A program made the translations under genes and the position numbers. The notes under the pieces are model-generated. The model did no database searches. It was not told the DNA's origin and saw nothing but the letters and a program-made list of their open reading frames with translations. A stretch of DNA of 64,000 nucleotides from Marasmius tenuissimus (Eukaryota; Basidiomycota; Agaricomycetes; Agaricales; Marasmiaceae). The stretch spans positions 434,001-498,000 of the forward strand of contig JAQOTA010000033.1 in the NCBI GenBank assembly GCA_029532415.1. The letters are read 5' to 3'. This document shows positions 56,073-64,000 of this stretch, in pieces. Numbering within the stretch: the first letter of the stretch is position 1; each line of letters starts with the position of its first letter.

Positions 56073-56176
56073 TGCCGATCAATATCTAAATTATATGAGA
56101 GTCTCGAGTTTATACGTTTCTGAACAAGTACTGCGACTTTTGACTCAGACTTTGTGTGGACGATTTTTTGAACATG

Positions 56177-56289
56177 TTATTGCGATCTCCAAGTATAATG
56201 GCTTCTGAAAAATAGAGAACGCTCAGGAGCGTTCGGGACAGACTTATATAATTTTTTTCAGAAGCCATGAGATTTAGAAATCGCAATAA
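56177..56289. mobile_element. 113-bp palindromic MITE (AATGGCTTCTG family)
   Basis: The ends TTATTGCGAT and ATCGCAATAA are perfect inverses. The arms carry AATGGCTTCTGAAAAA against TTTTTTTCAGAAGCCAT, around the central AACGCTCAGGAGCGTT palindrome. It lies just after the F-box gene and its transcript could form a hairpin. Sister of 12316-12700. Confidence 0.65.
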
Positions 56290-56851
56290 CATGGGAAGGG
56301 TGGTTCATGAGCGTGACATGCCCGAGTCTTGTCGCTCGAGCCGGCCGGAAAAAGCCCTATGATTAGATGCCAGCAGAAATCTGGATCGTTGCTCACAACG
56401 AACTACAAGTATGACCTCAAAGATAGCTTTCCAGAGGTAGTCAGGTCGAAGAAGGTTGAAAATAAGGGTCCCTGGCCGGCACTTCTCCGTACCGATAATC
56501 CTCCGCAGGTTCCCATCACGTGAGGAGTCGCGTCGCGAGTTGTGTGATACCTAGTGAGTCACAGTTGGGCAAGAGAATACAGTCACCGAACTCGAAGTGA
56601 GGTGAAGGAACGCGATGATGGATTGCAGGCCTTTGTGAAGGAAGTACATACAACATGGGGTATTCTGGTAAATCTATCTGAGAAGAAAGCAAAGAGATAA
56701 GGAGGGACTAGAGAACGTTCAAGGCCTCATCGGGGGCAACAGGTAACAGTTCTTTGAGGGCATAGAGAGATTAAATGAGTGTGGTATCTAAATGGACATA
56801 AGTTCAACCGAAATGAAATGAGAAGAGGTGCCAAACGAGACGCCCAGCATC
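56290..56851. other. Intergenic region
   Basis: Between the convergent F-box gene and the next gene; no feature seen. Confidence 0.4.
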
Positions 56852-58152
56852 TCAGGCGTTCGGAATAGCCCTCATCTTACCCGTCTTATCCACAAGCACC
56901 CATCCTTTCTTCATTACATCATCTCCCACCCGTGGTGGCGGGGGAATATTACTAGTCGTAGCGCTCCTCTTCAATTTTCCAAACACAGATGGAAGCCTCG
57001 GTCTCTTCAAGCTGGTCGGAGAGGGCGAGGATCCTCCCTTCGGTGGAGTCCATTCTGGTAAGCTCGCCTGAGTTTCCGAAGAAACAAGAGTATCTTCAGA
57101 GTCTCGACGTAGTGGGGATAGTGGCGGTCGGACAAGCTGTTGCTCAAACTCCGAAGGCCCATGGAGAAACGGGTTGTGCTTTCGCGACCCTGTCAACTGG
57201 AAAGGTTCCGAAATCTCGGGTCGTTTGGGTGTCGACAAGGGTGTCTTCGGTCTTGTATAGCCGACGTTAAAAATCTGAGGAATCCACGGAGGGTGGTAGT
57301 CGCCTGGGCTTAGATAGTCTGTGGTCGCGAGATTGGTTTTCGAAGCCTTTTCTCCCGCCCAAGTCCGATTCCGCATGTCCTCAAAACGGTCATTCGGCCC
57401 AAAGTCGACGTCTATGTAGTTGGATGTGGATGTTGTAGTAACAGAGAAGCGAGAAGACTGGGAGAGAAAGCAATTGTTGGGTCAATCAATCTCAAAATAG
57501 CCAGGTGAAAGGACAATAATGCGTACGAGATGAGGTTCACAATCTGGATGGCCGTTCCCATAATCATCATCGTCGCCATGATCCCCGTCCCGTCCATACA
57601 GCGACGACGACCCGCTGTTACTCAATAACTGGCTTCCAGATATTGTCGTAAACCCCCGTTCTGGATCCCAAATTGCTGCAAATGTCAAGGCTGTCTTGGG
57701 AGTAGCATCGGCACTGGCATAGCGTGACTCCTTGGGCTCGAGCTCAAAGATAACGCAACCGCTGTCTTGTGAGTAGATGGAAGACTTGTCCTAAATAACG
57801 CTCAGATACGATGGTAAGGAGAGCTGAAACCGTTCAACATACATCGTCTTTGTCCCGAGATCCCCATGAAAGAGGTGGTGAAGGCTTCTCGTGATCAATA
57901 AAGTTGTTGCGCTTGAGAGTCGGTGTCTTCTCTTCCGCGTCTGATGAGCCGACAGTAGGTATCTCGTAAGGAAAGGGAACGTGAGTCGGCGAAGCATAAT
58001 TGAAATGCGCGATATCACGATGGTGAAACCGGTTCTAAGAGAATCAGGTCGGCTGGAGGGCATCATCTCGAGTGTGATACGACACGTACTTGAGTAGACC
58101 GTTCCTGCACCGTGGAGACCATCACATTGAGGGGCTTCTGTGTTCGTTTCAT
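56852..58152 (-). CDS. Hypothetical protein, 374 aa, four exons (paralogue 1)
   Basis: Exons 58152-58090, 58034-57843, 57790-57527 and 57457-56852 are joined by introns of 55, 52 and 69 nt, all GT...AG and all leaving the frame in phase 0. The protein starts MKRTQKPLNVMVSTVQERST and has a conserved core KTALTFAAIWDPERGFTTIS. A proline- and serine-rich middle (TPKRPEISEPFQL, PPKGGSSPSPTSLKR) leads to the end KKGWVLVDKTGKMRAIPNA. It has no signal peptide or membrane helix and is probably nuclear or cytosolic. The gene 1.5 kb upstream on the same strand shares the start, core and ending pattern. I do not recognise a named domain. Confidence 0.65.
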
Positions 58153-59628
58153 TGTGCAGAGTGGGCCACTTGGAAGATGTCAAATAACGTGTTCCTGGTT
58201 TGGAACAACTTGAGCCGTACCACTCGAGGGTGAAAGGATCTCGTACGCACCGAAAACCCAGGTATTTGAACGAATTTCGAGCTATACAACGCGCTCTGTT
58301 CCGGCAGAGACCTAAAGAGGGAAACTCGACAGGCGAGACGAGGAAGGAGAGCACCTGGCTCGTTTTGTAGAACGACACGGAAATAAGGAAATGGGAGAAG
58401 CAAGGCAAGAGTCGTGCTGCGACCATATGACCTCCTTCCTTTGTGTGAATTCATCACCGCAAATTACGCATTCATCCAGACCTGAAAGAGAATCAATATT
58501 TTGCTTCTAAAAGGGTAATGGCAACGCGGGTTGTACTGTGGTCTAAAGCATGGTGATGATCTCGGGAGTAGTAACGGCAACGCCGCCGCCAGCCCTGCCC
58601 TGGGAAGAATTCACGCAATCGACTTTATTGCTAGTCGCATGAATTGCGATAACATTCGGACTTCTCGGCATTCCGCATTCATGATTGACGAATGGTATCC
58701 AGCCGGCGACATGGCGGTAGGAAAGAAGGAAGTAATAATGCCCCTCGCGCCGGGCCGGGATTAAAACTTCCCGACGCCCGCTGATGAGTGCTCTGAACGA
58801 GACTATATAGGCCACTACGATTGAACACTGTTTTTCTGGCATGTAAGATTCAAAGGCTGTCTTTGCAATTTCGATTTTCTGTTCCCGCCGTTTCATGTAC
58901 TGGGTACGAATCGAGAATCTGGACAAATTGGGCCACAGATATTCAAATTCTTTCTTGGTTTTTCCTGAGGCAGATCTTGCGGGAAAATCTCTCAAAGGTT
59001 GTAGGATGACCTCTGTTTTAGGAGCTTGGTCAATGATATCGTTTGTGTACTTTTCCTGTTAGCATTCTCGTTCTATTCGAGATCCTAGGCCTGGCCATCA
59101 CGTCATGCGGAGGAAGAACTTAATCTCCACAAGCAACTACGTTAGGAGAGAAGAACTTAAAGAGCATCAATGTCAACCCCGAAACTTCCGACGCATAACC
59201 TCACGAGGATATTTGTGCCGACGCCTTATCTTTCACCAGGCCGACTGTCAAGTTGTCGTTGACCTGAGACCTCACTTGCTTCTAGTGAGCGTGAACCACT
59301 ACCTCATGGTGTCCGATTTGGTGAGGAACAGCCGAACGCTTTGACCTTGGGGTAATTTCAGTGATGATCGGGAAGATGATCGAATTAGTATTCCGACTTG
59401 AATATTTGCTAGGTTTACAGACAGAACAACGATATTTCTTTTGCTATACAAAGAAAAGTACAATCCGAGCCGTTTCTAGTAGTGAGCGAGCGTCAACGAG
59501 AGCAAAGATACAGATGAAAGCGCTTGAAAGGACCTAACGCAGGACTAAAAGTACAACAAATGGAGTCCAAATGATGAATTATGGTCGTAGACTTCGTGTA
59601 CGTTTGCCAAACCAGAAAAACCAATGTT
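58153..59628. other. Intergenic region between the paralogues
   Basis: Frames here (for example 58543-58995 minus) lack splice logic and conserved motifs. Contains the promoter of paralogue 1 and the 3' region of paralogue 2. Confidence 0.35.
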
Positions 59629-61049
59629 TTACGAGGACCTTGTCCTCTCATGACCTTCAACGACTTCCACACAAACCCATCGTTCAACCGGAAAGTTCTT
59701 CTTCCTCCCTAACGAAAGGTTGCGACATAACTTTCCGATCGGCGAGCTAGAGCCCTTGGGGTGCACCTGGGATGTGGGTATAGGGGGAGGTGCGATCGAG
59801 ACCTGATGACTGAAGACCTGCCGCTGTAACACCTCGGAAGGAGAGGCAGGCGTATCCGTAGGGCGTTTCTTGAGCAGCTTTCTTTGACGGTGTTCATGAG
59901 GTCCACCATGAAGCATATTGAGATAGGCCAGGCTCATTCGATGATGATCGGGGCACTCGACAGTTTGCCATGACAGCGCGTCTTCATCAGCGTGCGCCGG
60001 TGGGTGTGACTTGATTGGTTCTGTGCAGGATCGTGAAACCTTAGGCTTGCAGGGTATCGGGAGTTTCGCTCTCTGAATGAGAATTGAGTGGATGTCCATC
60101 GTACGAAAGGGATATTAGGGCCACATACCTTGTGAATGCACTCAACCTCAAAGAACCCCTCATCATCGACTTCTTCTTTCACCTCCTTGCTCCTTGTACC
60201 CAACGCCAAGCCAGCTATCTTCACCACTTCGTCATCACCCTCACACATCTCCAGCACCTCCCTACCCCACATCTCCTCGAAATCTGTACGAGGATCGAAC
60301 TCAAACTCGCCATCTAGCCCCCCAAAGCACGAAAATTTTCGATTATGCCCAGGATGGGCTCTCCCCATCATAGACCCTCGCAGATATACGTCCAGCTCTC
60401 CCATAGTCGAGGATGTCAGGGTCTGCGTTCGGGTAATCTTCTCCCTATCCCTCCTCTCGCTCGACCTCATTAAGCTTGCGCGTAACCGGAATCTCCCAAC
60501 TTCGCTAGCATCATCACGTTCATCGCTAAACAGCCATTCGTGATTCTCCCGAAAATACTGCAGGGTACCGGTATAAGTACCCGTATTTTCGGAAAATGGT
60601 AGGGTAAGGACCTGTGAGCAGGCGTCGGTAGGGGATGTAGGCGTGACAGCATCGTCATCTTCAAAGAGTTCGGCGCCTGAAAACCCGACTAATTCATCTT
60701 CTGGGTCCCAAACAACGGCGAAGGTCAACGCGGAGTTAGGCGGAATCACGTCTGACCAACTACAGGGTGTTGGGGTGCAGTCGCGATGGGGATTCTCGTG
60801 TCTAGGGTGGCGAAGGGTTCGTGGGGTTATGGTATGCGTGCTTGGACTAGTTGGAGGGGTATTTGTAGGAGTAGCTTTATGTGTACGATTACTTTGGAAC
60901 GAGTTCTATGGCGTTGGGCGATGGTCAATGACAAGTGAAAGAACAAAGAAAGAACAATCGCGTACCATGCTGGTAGTCCTGCTCGCGGTCGATGAAGAGC
61001 TCACTGTCAGAGGCACCGAAGGGTTACGTTGATGCTGGTCCCTCCGCAT
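59629..61049 (-). CDS. Hypothetical protein, 434 aa, three exons (paralogue 2)
   Basis: Exons 61049-60966, 60905-60129 and 60072-59629 with introns of 60 and 56 nt, all in phase 0. The protein starts MRRDQHQRNPSVPLTVSSSS and carries the core NSALTFAVVWDPEDELVGFS, matching paralogue 1. Then come DFEEMWGREVLEMCEGDDEV and an acidic VKEEVDDEGFFEVECIHK. The last exon has SWQTVECPDHHRMSLAYLN and ends FPVERWVCVEVVEGHERTRS. An in-frame upstream start at 61226 (MKRSLIFSHTAILTGDAG) would lengthen it; I prefer 61049 because the start then parallels paralogue 1. TATA-like TATATA words lie near 61250 and 61310. Function unknown. Confidence 0.65.
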
Positions 61050-61226
61050 GTCGATTCGTGAAAGATAGACCCTACCGACCGATGGATAAGTCGAGCTGTA
61101 GACTGAGAGTGAAAACAAGATGAGCGAGCCAGGCGACGAGATGAAAGACAAAGGACGACCTGCCTCGTTGGGACCTGCATCACCCGTTAAAATCGCCGTG
61201 TGGGAGAAGATCAAGCTTCTTTTCAT

Positions 61227-61784
61227 GAATACGGCATGCCTTGGGAAATATATACGACCCAGAGTCTAGCCTTTTTGACAAGTGACGCGTCGCGTTCAGG
61301 GCCCGTATATATCAAGCGTTGTGAAGGAACGTGAAGGGTGAAAAGGGTAACCACATGGTAGTCTATCCGATACCTAAAAGCGAAGTAATTGGGCGATATC
61401 AATAGAAATCCCGAGTCAAGATTACTCACTATTAACTAACCTGTATCGAACGTCGTGGAGATGGTGGGGGTGGTGTAAGTAGTGCCTCTATATCAGTGAC
61501 CCCAAAGGCGAGGAGCTCATATCCTCATGGTCTCGGCGTTAGTTCGCTCATGAAAATCCGGGGGCAGTATCACGTTGCGGCGATGAGACGCAGAGTGCGA
61601 GAGCGGCGTGTACTGTGAATTAGGTAGGAAAGGTTAGGGAAACGATCGAGCTACATGAATGTGATTTTACTGACCTAAGATCCCTTGTCGTGGTATCAAT
61701 ACATAAAATGGCCATGTAGATGATAGCTCCTGACAGTCAGAGCTTCATCGTTCAACAGTGGACTGATAGTCTGTAACGTCCTTC
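61227..61784. other. Intergenic region
   Basis: Upstream region of paralogue 2 and possible later exons of the next minus-strand gene, for example a frame with SHSASHRRNVILPPDFHERT near 61540-61600. Confidence 0.3.
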
Positions 61785-62039
61785 TCAAGTATGAGGCATA
61801 AGTCGGCGGTGAGCCAACAGAAGGCTTACTGCATCGATCATAAACAACTTACGAATCTCCGCTGGCTCCTCGTAAATGAAAGAAGTCTCGGAGGTCATGA
61901 GAGGTGACACTGAATACCAAGCCCGTGTCATCGCATTGGTAACACGAGGAAGAAGCATGAAAGGCGTTCGTTCCTTCGTTATAACATACTTGGATTGATA
62001 GGCGGGCTGCCTTTGTTGCCTGGACCGAACACGCTTCAA
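61785..62039 (-). CDS. Possible first exon of another minus-strand gene
   Basis: The frame starts MKRVRSRQQRQPAYQSKYVI and contains RTPFMLLPRVTNAMTRAWYS and ETSFIYEEPAEI before a GTAAGT donor near 61854. Downstream exons could not be fixed. It might be a third relative of the paralogue pair because it also begins MKR, but the core motif is not visible. Confidence 0.3.
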   Translation of the reverse strand: MKRVRSRQQRQPAYQSKYVITKERTPFMLLPRVTNAMTRAWYSVSPLMTSETSFIYEEPAEIRKLFMIDAVSLLLAHRRLMPHT

Positions 62040-64000
62040 AACCCAGTGTTTGGTTGCCTTGCCTCGGTTCCTGAATTGGGCGACGCGCGCGCCCGTGCTC
62101 TGATTGTGCGTTTTGATATCGTTAGTGAGAACCGAAATGCCGATGCCGAGGTTAAAGCTAGGAAGATTGAGCTGAACTACAAGTACCCGAGACCCAGCCG
62201 AGGAGACCTATGTTTGCGGATTATCATTCATGAGACAGAATCAGGCCAGAAGATAGGGCCGACTAGCAAAGTGGCATGTCAACAGTTCTCGAATTTCCAC
62301 CGAAACGGGAGAACTGCGCGCACGCTGCGTGTTGCTCCACCTTGGCAAATCCTGCTAACGTTCTAAAACATGTTCAAGCTCGTTCGATTTTGTCCCTCCG
62401 GCGCCCATGAGGATTTTACACCAGAAAAAAAAACGACTCCGGGGAGGTCCGAGTACCATCCGTCTCTCATTGACCAGCGACGGCGAGCGTGAAGATAACA
62501 GCACATTCCTTGCGCGTAGAAAGTGCAGAGAATTTTAGATATAAAGGTGGGTGGTGCGATTGCAGAGGATCTAATATCATCAAAGTGCGAACGGGACGTA
62601 TCATCTTGACGTTTTCATGAATCGGGAGACTGGTCGGCACTACCTAGCGACTCGGAAGTGGGTGGATTGGATGACTAGTAGCGTAGCCGCATGACCTGTA
62701 AGTTTCCGAGACACCGCCTGAAGAAGATGGGGGTACAAGTTCGTTGGCTGATCATGACTAGCGTGAACGGCAGAAACCATTATCCTCTATCGGCTGGGAA
62801 GCCCGCTAGAAGCTGTCAGTCCGTGATATGGAAGATTCTTTCCTCCAAGGTTTGCACAGATTCGAGACTCGGGGAAGAGAACTTGACGTGTATCAGATGA
62901 GTGGAAACGCCCCATCGTCTGCATCGTTGAGTAAACCCTGGCGCTTTTGAGGTAAGTATAGCCCGCGTATCAAGAGTAGTTGGTGGTAAAGGAGAGAAAG
63001 ACATTCATGGTGTCTCAGCCCCAGCCAGCGCAGAGTTCCGGAGATCTATAAAAGACCATTCTCGACCCCGGGCCAGAGCCTAGGTGTCATCGAGAGCGTT
63101 CATATAAGCGAGCCTTTCCCATACAAACGCCACAACCCCAAGAAGACGACCAATGGTGATCCGGCATCCACCTGAGGACGTTGGAAAAACTGTCAGTACT
63201 CAACAGCGATCTTTCGAACTCGACAGATAGACCTCATGCATAGGCTCCAAACTTCCCCCGAAACGGACAAACTATCTGAGCGGACGGTTTCAATTATCAA
63301 TCCGATATCTGTGTTCCTGTAAGAGGATAAAAGGCCGATAAATATAGAGATTCTGAACCAAAGACATGGATGGAGTCCTACCTGATACTACCACTTCTAG
63401 AATGTAGAATTGGCCAGCGATGGACCTGGCATCCTTGACAAGCTATCATTTCTGTACGCTGGGTCCGTTCATGGCAGATATATGAGCCGACTGCTGTACT
63501 CCTCGATTCGAAGAACTTTGAAGAGCGTGTGAGGGGAGGCTATTCGTATGTGGAGGTTTCGGTGCAAGTCGCAATTACTAAAAATCGCCAAATTTGTCAT
63601 GGGCCCGGGCGCTTGTGGGCGCTTGTGCACTGACCAAATTGCCGGCAGTGCCGCTTCCCTACACTGATAAGTTTAGTCGCCGCCTTACGCGGCACGGCCC
63701 GCTACTGATGTACTAACAACTGTACCATACAGTCTGCACTGAGGCCTGAGACGACTCTAAAGTCTGTAAAGTCTATGGAAGACTGTAGTAGGGGCCTCAG
63801 ACCCAGGCTTCAATGTACATGTTTTCATGTGGTACATACTGCAATAGGACACAATCATGACTATACCAGACTATACCAGACTATAGTACTAGCTCATTAA
63901 ATATTGACAATGGTCATTGGTTGAGAGATTCACCACAGCAATACTCGTCCCCCGGCCTTTGGCCGGCTCCTCGTATTGTAGCAGTTCTCAACATGGAGTT
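62040..64000. other. No supported gene
   Basis: No coherent exon chain. Small features only: three copies of GACTATACCA-like units at 63859-63890 and a short hairpin CCGGCCTTTGGCCGG near 63953. The CpG level remains normal. Confidence 0.35.

Noticed and set aside
63859..63970. CRISPR-like or regulatory repeat at the right end
   Set aside because: Only three imperfect GACTATACCA-type units and one short hairpin; the organism is eukaryotic and there is no spacer pattern.

Overview
The window looks like nuclear DNA of a filamentous basidiomycete, most likely an agaricomycete of the Rhizoctonia/Ceratobasidium type; that placement is inferred from protein flavour and repeat types, not from a database match. 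Support: GT...AG introns of about 50-70 nt in every gene that can be modelled, an F-box gene of the kind expanded in agaricomycetes, relics of KDZ/Plavaka-type, hAT and Tc1/mariner(IS630)-type DNA transposons, a Ty3/gypsy LTR element, many solo LTRs, and a DUF6532-like relic. There is no prokaryotic operon structure, no rRNA, no CRISPR array and no telomere repeat.

Layout. 0-3.4 kb: two copies (A, B) of a multi-pass membrane protein family. 5-16 kb: CpG-poor transposon graveyard with a TA-flanked MITE, several solo LTRs with exact 5-bp target duplications, hAT-type MITEs with 8-bp duplications, and a three-level nest (solo LTR in MITE in MITE). 16.86-18.82 kb: a Tc1/mariner-like element with ~320-bp inverted repeats, TA-flanked, carrying two convergent genes that both begin at the inner edge of the repeats. 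19.9-29.3 kb: a decayed hAT transposon whose gene is split by a 5.7-kb gypsy element. 30-34 kb: two decayed multi-exon genes, one DUF6532-like. 34-36.6 kb: membrane-protein copies C and D on the minus strand. 37-45 kb: solo LTRs, an intact two-exon gene of unknown function (40.74-41.43 kb), and a Plavaka-type transposase relic interrupted by a solo LTR that itself contains another solo LTR. 46.9 kb: copy E of the membrane-protein family, a 3' half only. 47.5 kb: a 515-bp hAT-type MITE. 52.4 kb: a tRNA-Tyr-like gene with an intron and damaged stems.

From about 52 kb the base use changes: CpG becomes common and genes look intact. This part holds an F-box gene (54.3-56.1 kb) and two adjacent, same-strand, spliced genes (56.85-58.15 and 59.63-61.05 kb) that appear to be paralogues of unknown function. 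The last 2 kb shows no supported gene.

The main biology is genome decay and rearrangement rather than a pathway. Insertions can be ordered in time because target duplications are preserved. The two LTRs of the gypsy element differ by nine transitions, eight at CpG sites, which points to methylation-type deamination. The most interesting structural readings are: (1) a membrane-protein gene apparently split into halves at 34.2 and 46.9 kb, each broken beside the same ATGG-rich element, as if a ~12.6-kb inversion occurred between the two element copies; (2) a ~110-bp internal inversion in copy A of that family; and (3) the long inverted repeats of the Tc1-like element supplying near-identical upstream regions to two convergent genes. 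I did not find a clear, wholly new system; the 213-aa intact gene with its surrounding CTTCGGAGGC-type motifs and the two-gene paralogue pair are the best candidates for undescribed protein families.
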